Shown piece after piece: positions 26,645-36,096 of a stretch of 64,000 nt of DNA. The notes below the pieces were generated by a model, which saw only the letters and a list, made by a program, of their open reading frames with translations, searched no databases and had not been told where the DNA came from. Origin of the DNA: Devosia sp. Root635 (GTDB lineage Bacteria; Pseudomonadota; Alphaproteobacteria; Rhizobiales; Devosiaceae); NCBI RefSeq assembly GCF_001427605.1, contig NZ_LMGZ01000005.1, positions 1 to 64,000 on the forward strand, in the 5' to 3' direction. The translations under genes and the position numbers were made by a program. The first letter of the stretch is position 1; each line of letters starts with the position of its first letter.

Positions 26645-28933
26645 TTACCGCTCGTCATCGACAAATCTCCTGTCGACCTTGCCGTCCCATTCCAGCGTCG
26701 AAATCATGCCCGCTTCGCGCATGCCGGCGCGCTGCACGGCGCTGAGGCCAGGGCTGCGCTTGAGCGTTGCCAGAACATCGGTCAGTTGCGCAAGGTCGCG
26801 CACTTCGATTTCGAAGATCATCTGGTGAAAGTCGGGCGAGATCATCCGCATCACCAGGTTGTTGATATTGGCGTCGCAGGCGGCGATGGCCGACGAGATC
26901 TGCGCCAGCGAGCCGGGCTTGTTGACGCTCTCCATGGTGATGACGGTGGGATAAAGCTTTTCCTCGCCGCCCTTGAGGTTCCAGCGCACATCGACCCAGG
27001 CCACGTCACTGTCATGCTTGTCGATCAGCGCTTCGGAATGGATGGGATAGACCAGCATGGGGCTGTCGGGCTGCAGGATGCCGACCAGCCGGTCGCCGGG
27101 CACGACCCCCTCCCCCGAGACGATGACCGGCATGTGAAAATCGAGCTTGGCCAGGGCCACCTTGGCGCGCGGACCGGAGCGCTGGCCGCCCGGCACGCGG
27201 AAGCGGAACAGGTCGGTGGCGCGCAACGCAAACCAGCCGTCGGCAGTGTCGGCCACCGGCAAATCGAGCTTGCGGCGGCGCTTGCGCAGGCCCTTGAGCT
27301 TGGCCAGTTCGGCCGCCAGGGGCTCGGAGCCAATCTTGCCCTCGCCCACCGATATCAGCAGGTCGCGGCGGCTGGCCGTACCCAAAGCCTCGGCAAGCGC
27401 CTTGGCTTCGCTGTCATCGAGCATGACGCCTTCGCGCTCGAGCATCATGTGGAGCACATGCTCGCCCAGGGCAAAGGCGCGCTGGGTGGCGGCGTGGCGC
27501 ACGGCGCGGCGAATGGCGGCGCGGGCCTTGCCGGTGGCGGCGATGCCCAGCCAGTTCATCGGCGGCAGATGGTTCTGGTCGCGGATGATCTCCACCTCGT
27601 CGCCCGAGCGGAGTTGCGTCACCAGCGGCAGGATGGAACCGTTGATCTTGGCGCCGACCGTGGTGTCGCCGATATCGGTGTGCAGCGCATAGGCGAAGTC
27701 GATGGGCGTGGCGCCGCGCGGCAGGGCGATCAGCCGCCCGCGCGGGGTGAAGCAGAACACCTGGTCCTGGAACAGCTCCAGCTTGGTATATTCGAGGAAA
27801 TCCTCGGTAGAGGAATTGCCGGTCGTCAGGTGCCCGATGGTCTGCCGCAGCGAGCCATAGGCCTGCGATTCCTGCTCGATGCGGCCGAGATTGGCCGAAG
27901 CGCCATCCTTGTAGAGGGCGTGGGCGGCAATGCCGAATTCGGCGATGCGGTCCATGTCCTCGGTGCGGATCTGCAGTTCCACGCGCTGGCGGCCGGGACC
28001 GACAATGGTGGTGTGGATGGACTGGTAATCGTTGTGCTTGGGAACCGAGATATAGTCCTTGAAGCGCAGCGGCACGACTTTCCACTTGGTGTGGACGACC
28101 CCTACGGTGCGATAGCATTCTTCCACCGAACCGACGATGACGCGGAAACCGATCATGTCGGACAGCTGTTCCAGCGCGATCGACTTGCGCTCGATCTTGT
28201 TGAAGATCGAGAAGGGCGACTTCACCCGCGCCTTGACGCGGGCGGTGATGCCCTCGGCGGCGAGACGTTCGCTCAGCTCGGTCGAAATGGTGGAAATGGT
28301 CTCGCGATACTCCTCCTGCATCTCGTCGAGCCGGGCGACGATGGCCTGGTGGTGCTCGGGCTGGAGAATCTTGAAGGAGATGTCCTCCAGCTCGTTGCGC
28401 ATGTCCTGCATACCCATGCGGCCGGCGAGCGGGGCATAGATATCCATGGTTTCCTGGGCGATGCGCTTCTGCTTGTCCGGCGGCATGAACTGCAGCGTGC
28501 GCATGTTGTGCAGGCGATCGGCGAGCTTGACCAGCAGCACGCGGACATCCTGGCTGATGGCCAGCAGCAGCTTGCGCAGGTTTTCGGCCTGGGCTTCTTC
28601 GCGCGACACCAGGTTGAGCCGGTCGATCTTGGTCAGGCCGTCGACGATGGCGGCGATCTCGGCCCCGAACATCTGGTCGATCTCGGCGCGGGTGGCGTCG
28701 GTATCCTCGATGGTGTCGTGCAGCAGGCCCACGGCGATGGAGGCGTCGTCGAGCTTGAGCTCGGTCAGGATGGCGGCAACTTCGAGCGGGTGATTGAAAT
28801 AGGGGTCGCCGGAGGCGCGCTTCTGCGAGCCATGCTTCTGCATGGCGTACACATAGGCCTTGTTCAACAACTGCTCATCGACGTCAGGGTTATAGGCCTG
28901 AACGCGTTCGACCAGTTCATACTGACGCATCAT
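26645..28933 (-). CDS. rsh: Bifunctional (p)ppGpp synthetase/hydrolase Rsh
   Basis: Rsh makes and degrades the alarmone (p)ppGpp, controlling the stringent response. The 762-residue protein keeps an intact HD hydrolase domain ([22 protein letters not shown]) and a synthetase domain ([22 protein letters not shown]). These are followed by a TGS domain ([24 protein letters not shown]) and a C-terminal ACT domain. Both activities are therefore expected. Two ATG codons lie in tandem at 28933 and 28930. It is the first gene of the operon running to recO. Confidence 0.96.
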   Translation of the reverse strand: MMRQYELVERVQAYNPDVDEQLLNKAYVYAMQKHGSQKRASGDPYFNHPLEVAAILTELKLDDASIAVGLLHDTIEDTDATRAEIDQMFGAEIAAIVDGLTKIDRLNLVSREEAQAENLRKLLLAISQDVRVLLVKLADRLHNMRTLQFMPPDKQKRIAQETMDIYAPLAGRMGMQDMRNELEDISFKILQPEHHQAIVARLDEMQEEYRETISTISTELSERLAAEGITARVKARVKSPFSIFNKIERKSIALEQLSDMIGFRVIVGSVEECYRTVGVVHTKWKVVPLRFKDYISVPKHNDYQSIHTTIVGPGRQRVELQIRTEDMDRIAEFGIAAHALYKDGASANLGRIEQESQAYGSLRQTIGHLTTGNSSTEDFLEYTKLELFQDQVFCFTPRGRLIALPRGATPIDFAYALHTDIGDTTVGAKINGSILPLVTQLRSGDEVEIIRDQNHLPPMNWLGIAATGKARAAIRRAVRHAATQRAFALGEHVLHMMLEREGVMLDDSEAKALAEALGTASRRDLLISVGEGKIGSEPLAAELAKLKGLRKRRRKLDLPVADTADGWFALRATDLFRFRVPGGQRSGPRAKVALAKLDFHMPVIVSGEGVVPGDRLVGILQPDSPMLVYPIHSEALIDKHDSDVAWVDVRWNLKGGEEKLYPTVITMESVNKPGSLAQISSAIAACDANINNLVMRMISPDFHQMIFEIEVRDLAQLTDVLATLKRSPGLSAVQRAGMREAGMISTLEWDGKVDRRFVDDER

Positions 28934-29095
28934 GGAAGGTGTCGCCGCTCGCTCGAAGGAAAGAGCTTAGCGTTTTGATTGGATTTGGAAAGGGCGAGAG
29001 CGGGAGTATCTGAGTTGAAGGCGGATGGGAAGTCACCTGAGCCCTGGTTGGCAAGATGGGGCATCCCACCACGGTACCGCCCCAGCCCGCCGGCC

Positions 29096-29180
29096 GTCAC
29101 CCTCGGGCGAAGACCCGAGGGCTCTGCACTTGCGGAATTCAGTCAAGTGAAGTGTCCTCGGGTCTTCGCCCGAGGGTGAC
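29096..29180. repeat. Perfect 25-bp inverted repeat with nested hairpins
   Basis: The left arm at 29096-29120 (GTCACCCTCGGGCGAAGACC then CGAGG) is the exact reverse complement of the right arm at 29156-29180, with a 35-base spacer. Each arm also folds on itself (CCTCGGG/CCCGAGG). It lies between the divergently placed rsh start and the rpoZ terminator. The flanking GGTGACGCGCGGTGG (29175-29189) recurs exactly at 98-112, so this is a multi-copy element. The gap 28934-29237 holds nothing else I can recognise. Confidence 0.85.
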
Positions 29181-29237
29181 GCGCGGTGGATGGAGGGTGA
29201 CGGCCCGGTGGATGGCAACGCCAGAGGTAAAACAAAA

Positions 29238-29261
29238 CACCCCCGGCTCGCGCCGAGGGTG
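29238..29261 (-). terminator. Rho-independent terminator of rpoZ
   Basis: On the minus strand the stem CACCCTCGGC/GCCGGGGGTG (one mismatch, GCGA loop) is followed by TTTTGTTTT. It starts about 25 bases past the rpoZ stop. Confidence 0.85.
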
Positions 29262-29286
29262 CTGAATTCTTCCAACCAACCGAAAA

Positions 29287-29655
29287 TCAGTCGTCGCGGC
29301 GTTCCGGCGGGGCCAGGCTTTCGATGCCGCGCAGCAGTTCTTCTTCGCTGATAGTGTCGAAATTGATCGAATCGTCGTCGCCGGCGCTTTCGATCAGCGG
29401 AGCCGCATGGCTCTCGGGCTCGTCGACCTCGACATATTTCTGCAGCGAATGGATCAGGTCCTCGCGCAGGTCTTCCGGCGAGATGGCGCCGTCGCCGATT
29501 TCACGCAGCGCAACAACGGGATTCTTGTCGTTGTCGCGGGCCACGGTGATCTGGGCGCCAGACGAGATCATGCGCGCGCGGTGTGCCGCCATGAGAACGA
29601 GATCGAAGCGGTTGTCGATCTTTTCGATGCAGTCTTCAACGGTGACGCGTGCCAC
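29287..29655 (-). CDS. rpoZ: RNA polymerase omega subunit
   Basis: Omega stabilises RNA polymerase and contributes a (p)ppGpp-binding site. The 122-residue protein starts at GTG 29655 (GGAG 7 bases upstream) with [29 protein letters not shown], the universal omega core. A long acidic C-terminal tail typical of alphaproteobacteria follows. The frame stays open upstream to 29796 but without homology. It sits directly downstream of rsh in map order, on the same strand, with its own terminator. Confidence 0.95.
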   Translation of the reverse strand: MARVTVEDCIEKIDNRFDLVLMAAHRARMISSGAQITVARDNDKNPVVALREIGDGAISPEDLREDLIHSLQKYVEVDEPESHAAPLIESAGDDDSINFDTISEEELLRGIESLAPPERRDD

Positions 29656-29903
29656 GAACGTCTCCAAACTTGTGGGGATGAATGGTTCCCATACACCAGT
29701 GATCCCGATGGCACAAGGTTGCCCTGCCCCATCAGGTGCGCATTGGCCATGCAAAACCGCGCTAGCGCAGACGTCTTGTCGGGAGCAAGAAAACATGCGA
29801 ATAGCGAAGTTAATATAATGTTCTCGGCGGAATTTAAGTCATACTTTTAGCCGCGTCGTCGGCACAGGCTTTGGGCGGATATTCCGCCAATCTGGAGATT
29901 GCG

Positions 29904-30470
29904 ATGCCCATAGACCCGCGGGAAAAAATCGTCCTGTTCATTGATGGCGCCAATCTCTACGCCACGTCCAAGGCCATAGGTGTCGATATCGATTACCGGC
30001 GGCTGCTGGCTGAATTCAATGGCCGGGCCTATCTGCTACGGGCCAATTATTACACCGCGCTGATCGAGGACCAGGAATACTCATCCATCCGGCCGCTGAT
30101 CGACTGGCTGGACTATAACGGCTTCACCGTGGTCACCAAGCCCGCCAAGGAATTCACCGACGCCGCCGGACGGCGGAAGGTGAAGGGCAACATGGATATC
30201 GAGCTGTGCGTCGATGCGCTCGAACTGGCGCCGTTCTACGATCACATGGTGTTGTTCTCGGGCGATGGCGATTTCACCGCGCTGGTCGCCTCCCTGCAGC
30301 GCAAGGGCAAGCGCGTGACAGTGGTCTCGACGCTGACCACCTCGACCCCGATGATCTCGGACGATTTGCGGCGGCAGGCGGATTTCTTCATCGATGTGGC
30401 GGACCTGGCCAAGACCGTGGGCCGACCGCCGAGCACGCGGCCGGTGGCTGCGCCGGTCGCTGAGGAATAG
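29904..30470 (+). CDS. NYN-domain protein (LabA/DUF88 family)
   Basis: This 188-residue protein is a PIN-like NYN domain, a fold of probable metal-dependent ribonucleases. The conserved acidic residues are visible in VLFIDGANLYATSK, GNMDIELCVDALEL and VLFSGDGDFTALV. The ATG at 29904 has TGGAG 6 bases upstream. It is divergent from rpoZ across about 250 bases. In Hyphomicrobiales it usually lies between rpoZ and smpB; the RNA target is unknown. Confidence 0.88.
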   Translation: MPIDPREKIVLFIDGANLYATSKAIGVDIDYRRLLAEFNGRAYLLRANYYTALIEDQEYSSIRPLIDWLDYNGFTVVTKPAKEFTDAAGRRKVKGNMDIELCVDALELAPFYDHMVLFSGDGDFTALVASLQRKGKRVTVVSTLTTSTPMISDDLRRQADFFIDVADLAKTVGRPPSTRPVAAPVAEE

Positions 30471-30479
30471 CACCACCGG

Positions 30480-30612
30480 TGCCACGCCCTCGTGGTTCGA
30501 GGCTCGCGAAGAGCTCGCACCTCACCATGAGGGCTGCTGGAAACTCGGTGTAGCAACAGCCCTCATGGTGAGGTGCGCTTCTCCAGCGCCTCGAACCACG
30601 AGGGCGTGGCAC
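30480..30612. repeat. Mosaic palindromic repeat, copy C
   Basis: The outer arms GTGCCACGCCCTCGTGGTTCG and CGAACCACGAGGGCGTGGCAC are exact inverted copies. The inner arms CACCTCACCATGAGGGCTG and CAGCCCTCATGGTGAGGTG are also exact. It fills the gap between the NYN gene and the convergent smpB gene. Its left and right junctions match copy D almost base for base. Confidence 0.92.
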
Positions 30613-30615
30613 GAT

Positions 30616-31113
30616 CTACCCCCGGCCGCCCTCTTTCATGATGCGGGACTTGTCACGGTTCCAGTCGCGGTCGCGTTCGGTGGCGCGCTTGTCGTAGTTC
30701 TTCTTGCCCTTGCCGACGCCGATCAGCAGCTTGGCGCGGCCCTGATCGTTGAAGAACAGCTTGAGCGGCACGATGGTATTGCCGGCGCGGGCGACTTCCT
30801 GGTCGAGATGGGCCAATTGCTTCTTGGAGACGAGGAGCTTGCGCGGGCGCTTTTCCTCGTGGTTGAAGCGGTTGGCCTGCAGGTATTCCGGGATATGCGC
30901 ATTGATCAGCCAGAGCTCGCCCTTTTCCGGGGAAGCATAGGATTCGGTGATCTGCGCCTTGCCGAGGCGGAGTGACTTGACCTCGGTGCCGGTCAGCACA
31001 AGGCCGGCTTCCATGGTCTCGCCGATTTCGTAATCGTAGCGCGAGCGACGGTTTTCAGCCACGAGACCGTGGCTGATGACGCCGTTCTTTGCCTTGTCGT
31101 TCTTTGCTGCCAT
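30616..31113 (-). CDS. smpB: SsrA-binding protein SmpB
   Basis: SmpB binds tmRNA and delivers it to stalled ribosomes for trans-translation. The 165-residue protein shows the OB-fold core [33 protein letters not shown], and the basic C-terminal tail [18 protein letters not shown] at 31113 begins at [12 protein letters not shown]; the frame continues upstream into dapA but without homology. It follows dapA by 5 bases. No ssrA gene was seen nearby. Confidence 0.96.
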   Translation of the reverse strand: MAAKNDKAKNGVISHGLVAENRRSRYDYEIGETMEAGLVLTGTEVKSLRLGKAQITESYASPEKGELWLINAHIPEYLQANRFNHEEKRPRKLLVSKKQLAHLDQEVARAGNTIVPLKLFFNDQGRAKLLIGVGKGKKNYDKRATERDRDWNRDKSRIMKEGGRG

Positions 31114-31118
31114 GGGCT

Positions 31119-31994
31119 CTAGATAAGGCCTGCATGGCGCATTGCAAAGTCCACGGCCTGTTCGGTTTCCCTGGCGACCGGCACCAGCGGCAGGCGCAGT
31201 TCGTTGGCGCAGCGGTTGAGGCGGCTGGCGGCATACTTCACCGCCGTCGGATTGGGCTCCATGAACAGGTTCCTGTGCAGGTGCACAAGCTTGTCTTGCT
31301 TGAGCAATGCGCCCTTGAAGTCCCCGGCCAGCGACAGTTCCTGCATCTGGGAACACAGGCGCGGGGCGATGTTGGACGTGACCGAAATGCAGCCGTGGCC
31401 GCCATGGGCGTTGAAGGCGAGCGCGGTGATGTCCTCGCCCGACAGCAGAATGAAATCCTTACCCAGTTTGTCCCGCTGCAGGCTCGCCCGGCCCAGATCG
31501 GCCGTGGCGTCCTTGACACCGACAATATTGGAATGGGCTTCGTGCAGGCGGGCTATGGTGTCGATGGTGAGATCGACCACCGTGCGGCCGGGCACACTGT
31601 AGAGGATGACCGGAATGCCGACGGCCTTGGCCACGGCCGAGAAGTGCTGGAACATGCCCTCCTGGTTGGGCTTGTTGTAATAGGGCACGATGCTGAGAAC
31701 CGCATCGGCGCCGGCCTTTTCGGCGAACCTGGCCAGTTCGACGGCCTCGGCGGTGGAATTGGACCCTGCCCCGGCAATCACCGGAACGCGCTTGTTGGCA
31801 ACCTCGATGGCGATTTCCACCACGCGGCGGTGTTCTTCGTGGCTAACGGTAGGGCTTTCGCCGGTAGTGCCGACCGGCACCAGGCCATGCGTGCCCTCGG
31901 CAATCTGCCAATCGACAAAGCTGGCGAAGGCTTTCTCATCCACGTTCCCGTTATGCATGGGAGTGATGAGCGCCGTAATCGATCCTCGCAGCAT
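31119..31994 (-). CDS. dapA: 4-hydroxy-tetrahydrodipicolinate synthase
   Basis: DapA condenses pyruvate and aspartate semialdehyde in lysine and diaminopimelate synthesis, feeding peptidoglycan. The 291-residue TIM-barrel protein has [14 protein letters not shown], the catalytic Tyr region LYSVPGRT, and the Schiff-base Lys in [11 protein letters not shown]. It is upstream of smpB and divergent from slt. The 273-base gap to slt holds no gene. Confidence 0.95.
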   Translation of the reverse strand: MLRGSITALITPMHNGNVDEKAFASFVDWQIAEGTHGLVPVGTTGESPTVSHEEHRRVVEIAIEVANKRVPVIAGAGSNSTAEAVELARFAEKAGADAVLSIVPYYNKPNQEGMFQHFSAVAKAVGIPVILYSVPGRTVVDLTIDTIARLHEAHSNIVGVKDATADLGRASLQRDKLGKDFILLSGEDITALAFNAHGGHGCISVTSNIAPRLCSQMQELSLAGDFKGALLKQDKLVHLHRNLFMEPNPTAVKYAASRLNRCANELRLPLVPVARETEQAVDFAMRHAGLI

Positions 31995-32228
31995 TTGTCG
32001 AGATGTCCTTGGTTTTGGGTGCCACAGTTCAGCCGTGGCGAGATGGTAGGGACCGCGCTGGTGGCGGCCGGCTTTGCGTGGCGCACCATACTTTCACTTG
32101 GCTGCCACGACAACGTTTTCGTTGGCGGCGGCCAGCAGGGATCGTCGTTGCGGCAACCCGATATTTACCCCCGAGGCGTAAGGATGGGTTAACCGCAGGG
32201 ATGGGGGCTCCCTGTTGGGAATGTTGTG

Positions 32229-32248
32229 CGCGCCTGTCCGCAGGCGCG
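32229..32248 (+). other. Perfect hairpin in the slt leader
   Basis: CGCGCCTG and CAGGCGCG form a perfect 8-bp stem with a TCCG loop, ending 19 bases before the slt ATG. It would lie in the mRNA leader close to the ribosome site (AGGACA), where it could affect translation. Confidence 0.5.
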
Positions 32249-32267
32249 AGTACCAGCAGGACAGCAG

Positions 32268-34292
32268 ATGCAGCGCCGCTTTCGAGCAGGCCTCATCGCA
32301 GCGGTTTTGGGTATTCTGAGCTTTGCCCCCTTCTCGCATGCGACGGCCAATGACACGATCGACCCCGTAACCACCGGCTCGGTGAAGGCTGATGCCACGG
32401 CGCCGGTGGCCGACGCCAAGGGGTCGGCAGCGTTCCGCGCCGCCCTGGCTGCGCTGGTCGATGGCGATCCCGTGGCGGCCTATGCGCAGGCGCGCGCGCT
32501 GCCCGACGATGTGGAGCGCCGCACCATCCAGTGGGCGGCGGTCTATTTCAATGCCGGCAAGATCGACTACCGGTCCATCCAACGCCTGGCCGCCGACGCG
32601 CCCGATTTCGCCGCCGCCGGTGTCTATCGCACACGGATCGAGCAATCGATTGCCAAGGCCGAGGCCGATCCGGGCGCGGTGGTCGCCGCGTTGGGCGGCG
32701 CCATACCTAACACGATCGACGGGCAGATCATGCTGGCCACCGCCTATCTGGCACAGGGCGAAACCGGCCGCGCCACCAGCATCGCCAAGAGCATCTGGAT
32801 CGACAATTTCCTGACCGAAGAACAGGAAGCCGTGGTGCTCGACACACTGGGCAGCCTGCTCGACCGCGAGGCGCATTGGGCGCGTGCCATGCACCTGATG
32901 ATGCATGACCGGGCGCGGGGCAGCGAGCGGTTGCTGCCCTATCTTTCCGAGGCGCAGACGTCGCTGGTGGTGGCGCGGGCGGCGGTGTCGCGCAACGATG
33001 CCGATGCCAAGGCACTGCTCGATGGCGTCGATCCGTCCATGCAGGCCAACCCGGTCTTCATCTTCTCGCGGGCGCAGCGGGCGCGGCAGTTCGAATTGTG
33101 GCAGAGCGCCGTCGACTGGCTGGCCAAGGCGCCGGACGTGGTGCCCGACGCGGCCGAGTGGTGGTATGAGCGGCGGACACTGCTGCGCAAGCTGCTTGAT
33201 ATCGGCCAGCCCGGCCTGGCCTATCGCGCCGCGGCGGAATACGATAAGGGCCCCGAGGGCCGGCTGGTGGAAGCCCATTTCCACGCCGGATGGATCGCCC
33301 TGTCCTTTCTCGATGATGCGGCGAGCGCCAAGGCACATTTTACGGCAATGGCGGGGCTTTCGACCCTGCCCGACAGCGTGACCCAGGCCAATTACTGGCT
33401 GGCGCGCGCCGATATCAAGCTGGGCGACACCGAGGCGGGCCGAGCGGCATTCGAAGCAGCGGCGCGCTATGGCAATGTCTATTACGGGCAATTGGCGCGG
33501 GCCGAATTGGGCCGCGCGGGCGTCGATATCCGCCCCCTGCCCGACTGGCAGCAGAGCCAGGCGCTGTTCGACGCCAATCCCATTGTGCGAGCCATCCGCC
33601 TGCTGGCGGCCAATGGCCAGGCCGGCATGGCGGTGCCGCTGCTGCGGAATTTCGGCAACGGCCTGAGCGCCGGCGGCGACATGCTGCTGGCGGCGCGGCT
33701 GGCACAGGAGATCGGCGCGCATCACCTGGCGATCGGCATTGCCAATACGGCCGATCAGCGCGGCACGCCGCTGGACCTGTTCAGCTTTCCCAAGGATGGA
33801 CTGCCCTCCGATGCGCAACTGGCCGCCGACCGGGCCGCCGTCTATGCCATCGCCCGGCAGGAATCGATGTTCCAGGTCGATGCCGTCTCGTCGGCCGGGG
33901 CACGCGGGCTGATGCAACTCATGCCGGGCACGGCGCAGGACGTGGCCCGCAAGGTGGGCGTGGATTATTCGGCCAGCCGGCTGGTGAGTGACGCGGCCTA
34001 TAATGCCCTGCTCGGCTCGACCTATCTCGGCGCGCAGCTCGACCGCTATGACGGCTCGCTGGTGCTTGCCGCTGCTGCCTACAATGCCGGGCCGGGCAAT
34101 GCCGACAAGTGGATCAAGGCCTATGGCGACCCGCGCGCCGACAATGTCGATCCGGTGATCTGGGTGGAGTTGATCCCGTTCCAGGAGACGCGGACCTATG
34201 TAAAGCGCGTGCTGGGCAACTACCTGGTCTACCGCCAGCGGCTGGGCGACAGCCCGGTGCCGCTGCAGCAGGCGCTGCGGACGATACGGTAA
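32268..34292 (+). CDS. slt: Soluble lytic murein transglycosylase
   Basis: Slt cleaves peptidoglycan glycan strands in the periplasm to give 1,6-anhydro-muropeptides. The 674-residue protein has a signal peptide (GLIAAVLGILSFAPFSHATA), a long helical repeat superhelix, and a C-terminal SLT domain. The catalytic Glu lies in AIARQESMFQVDAVSSAGA, with GLMQLMPGTAQDVA and AAYNAGPGN following. ATG at 32268 is preferred over upstream in-frame codons because it starts the signal peptide. Released anhydro-muropeptides connect to the murQ/nagA recycling genes at 42-46 kb. Confidence 0.93.
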   Translation: MQRRFRAGLIAAVLGILSFAPFSHATANDTIDPVTTGSVKADATAPVADAKGSAAFRAALAALVDGDPVAAYAQARALPDDVERRTIQWAAVYFNAGKIDYRSIQRLAADAPDFAAAGVYRTRIEQSIAKAEADPGAVVAALGGAIPNTIDGQIMLATAYLAQGETGRATSIAKSIWIDNFLTEEQEAVVLDTLGSLLDREAHWARAMHLMMHDRARGSERLLPYLSEAQTSLVVARAAVSRNDADAKALLDGVDPSMQANPVFIFSRAQRARQFELWQSAVDWLAKAPDVVPDAAEWWYERRTLLRKLLDIGQPGLAYRAAAEYDKGPEGRLVEAHFHAGWIALSFLDDAASAKAHFTAMAGLSTLPDSVTQANYWLARADIKLGDTEAGRAAFEAAARYGNVYYGQLARAELGRAGVDIRPLPDWQQSQALFDANPIVRAIRLLAANGQAGMAVPLLRNFGNGLSAGGDMLLAARLAQEIGAHHLAIGIANTADQRGTPLDLFSFPKDGLPSDAQLAADRAAVYAIARQESMFQVDAVSSAGARGLMQLMPGTAQDVARKVGVDYSASRLVSDAAYNALLGSTYLGAQLDRYDGSLVLAAAAYNAGPGNADKWIKAYGDPRADNVDPVIWVELIPFQETRTYVKRVLGNYLVYRQRLGDSPVPLQQALRTIR

Positions 34293-34386
34293 GGGATCCG
34301 GCAAATCCGATTGATCCTGCGCGTCCACCCAAATCACCGCGCAGGTCGACGAAACCCACTTGAGGCCACGGCGCCGCTGCCCCTAA

Positions 34387-35328
34387 ATGGCGGCCATGCC
34401 AAGAACCGTCCCTGCCGACCACCCCGCCTTCGCCGCCTTGCTTGTGACTCATGTGGCGCTTGCTGCGGGCGCGCGCGCTGCCGTGCATGTGGCGGGGCAA
34501 TTGTCGAGCCGCCGGTTACCCGTGGTCTGTATTCCCGGCTACCAGCGCAATATGAGCGACTTCACTGCCTTCGCGGCCTATTTCCGCCGGGTTGGCGGTG
34601 GCGACTGGCCGGTCGTGCTGCTCGACCTGCCGGGACGCGGCCGCGCCGATGACCGGAAAAAGGCCGGCGACTATGGCTCACAGGTCGATGCCGCCGACCT
34701 GGCCTCGGTGATGGCGGCCCTGGGGATCAGCCGGGCCATCATACTGGGCCAGGGGCATGGCGGGCAGGTCGCCATGACGCTGGCGGCGCGGCACCCGCTG
34801 CTGATCGCCGGCACGGTGCTGCTCGATTCCGGGCCGGTGACGGATTCGCGCGGCATCGTGCGCCTGCGCAGCAACCTGGCCCATGTCGAGGCGCTGCGCG
34901 GCGCCAAGGTGGTGACAGCAGGCTTCCGGCGCATTCTGGGCGGGGATTATCCGGGCCTGCCCGATGACCGGCTCGACGCCCTGATGGGCCGCAGCCATTT
35001 CCTCGACCGGCGTGGCCGCGCCCGCCCGCTCTATGACACCAGGCTGATCGAAGCCCTGGCCAGCATCAATTTCGATGATGTGCTGACGGCACAGTGGCCG
35101 ATGTTCGACGCACTGACCTGCGCACCGTTGATGCTGCTGCGCACGCAGTTGACCGACCAGTTGCGGCGCGAAACCTTCGACGAAATGACCCGCCGGCGCC
35201 CTGATGCAGTGGCCTTGACCATTGCCGGCCAGGGCTCGCCGGCTTTGTTCGACCAGCGCGAGGAAATCGAGGCGGTGGCCGAATTCGTGCTGCATACGAA
35301 TGCACGGGCGCTGGGACGGGCAGCGTAG
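34387..35328 (+). CDS. Alpha/beta-hydrolase fold protein lacking catalytic Ser and His
   Basis: This 313-residue protein has the alpha/beta-hydrolase core: VVCIPGYQRNMSDFTAFAAYF, VLLDLPGRGRADDR and SRAIILGQGHGGQVAMTLA. The nucleophile elbow, normally G-x-S-x-G, reads G-Q-G-H-G (residues 121-125), so the serine is replaced by Gly123. Near the C-terminus the usual GHAP motif reads GSPA (Ser284), so the catalytic His is also missing. The acid position (TD at 256-257) remains. It is therefore probably not a serine hydrolase; a binding or regulatory role is more likely. ATG at 34396 is an alternative start. Confidence 0.8.
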   Translation: MAAMPRTVPADHPAFAALLVTHVALAAGARAAVHVAGQLSSRRLPVVCIPGYQRNMSDFTAFAAYFRRVGGGDWPVVLLDLPGRGRADDRKKAGDYGSQVDAADLASVMAALGISRAIILGQGHGGQVAMTLAARHPLLIAGTVLLDSGPVTDSRGIVRLRSNLAHVEALRGAKVVTAGFRRILGGDYPGLPDDRLDALMGRSHFLDRRGRARPLYDTRLIEALASINFDDVLTAQWPMFDALTCAPLMLLRTQLTDQLRRETFDEMTRRRPDAVALTIAGQGSPALFDQREEIEAVAEFVLHTNARALGRAA

Positions 35329-35361
35329 AACGCCGGTCTCCTCTGGACCCAACGGGTGGTT

Positions 35362-35961
35362 CTAGGCGCTGACCCTCACTTTGTCGAGGTCCATGGCCTG
35401 CTCCACCCAGCGTTCGCGGCGGATGCGGCCCTTGAAGGCCAGTTGCGCCTCGACCCAGTCGACATTGGCCTTGCTCCAGCCGGCGATCTGATCGATGTGG
35501 AAAATGCCGATAGCATGAAGCGATGCTTCAATTTTCGGGCCGATTCCCTTGATCTGCTTGAGATTGTCGGCACCACCGCTGCGCGGGCTGGCCAGGGTGG
35601 CGGGCTTGGGATCGGCCGGCTTTCCCTTGCCGCGCGGCTTGACTGGCGGCTTGCCGGCAACGGCAGTCACTTTTTCGGGTGGTGGCGCTGCCCGTTTACT
35701 GGGCCCGGCAATCGGTCGCGAAACCGGGACCGGGGCGGCCAGCGGCACATCCTCGACGCTGGCGGCAAGCCGCACCGCAGCGCTGCGCGGGCGCCGGACC
35801 TCGGGCGGCACAGCGATGGCGATTTCCGCGACGGCTCCAACCTGACGCGTACCGCGCGCGGCATGGAGAATGCGGCGGGCCGCATAGCCGACAATGCAGC
35901 CGAGCAGGTAGGCTGCCAGCAGCAGCAGCCCCGTTTCGACGATATGGGCCACGTTGGTCAC
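35362..35961 (-). CDS. Membrane-anchored helix-hairpin-helix protein
   Basis: This protein of about 199 residues starts at GTG 35961 (GAGG upstream) and has one N-terminal membrane segment (VETGLLLLAAYLLGCIVGY). A proline/alanine-rich linker and a C-terminal helix-hairpin-helix domain follow (LKQIKGIGPKIEASLHAIGIF, WVEAQLAFKGRIRRERWVEQA). Such domains are often described as NADH-quinone-oxidoreductase-subunit-E-like or nucleic-acid-binding. It is the third gene of the operon that begins with the OmpA protein. The role is unknown. Confidence 0.75.
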   Translation of the reverse strand: MTNVAHIVETGLLLLAAYLLGCIVGYAARRILHAARGTRQVGAVAEIAIAVPPEVRRPRSAAVRLAASVEDVPLAAPVPVSRPIAGPSKRAAPPPEKVTAVAGKPPVKPRGKGKPADPKPATLASPRSGGADNLKQIKGIGPKIEASLHAIGIFHIDQIAGWSKANVDWVEAQLAFKGRIRRERWVEQAMDLDKVRVSA

Positions 35962-35968
35962 CGCGGCC

Positions 35969-36082
35969 TCACGCCTTTGGCGGCGCAAAGCTGCGCCAGC
36001 CGACGACGAGGCCGATGAGCCCCGCCCCCGCCAAATAGGGCCAGTAGACGCCCATCAGATAGAACAGCGAATTCCAGGTCAT
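35969..36082 (-). CDS. 37-residue membrane micro-protein
   Basis: This short ORF reads MTWNSLFYLMGVYWPYLAGA then GLIGLVVGWRSFAPPKA and stops. It has a single aromatic-rich transmembrane helix and a short basic tail. It begins 14 bases after the stop of the OmpA gene, and 7 bases separate its stop from the GTG of the helix-hairpin-helix gene, so the three form an operon. I recall short single-helix proteins in the same place in other Hyphomicrobiales, but cannot confirm this. The function is unknown; it may assist the OmpA protein or span the envelope. Confidence 0.6.
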   Translation of the reverse strand: MTWNSLFYLMGVYWPYLAGAGLIGLVVGWRSFAPPKA

Positions 36083-36096
36083 CGCCCCGCCGCGTC

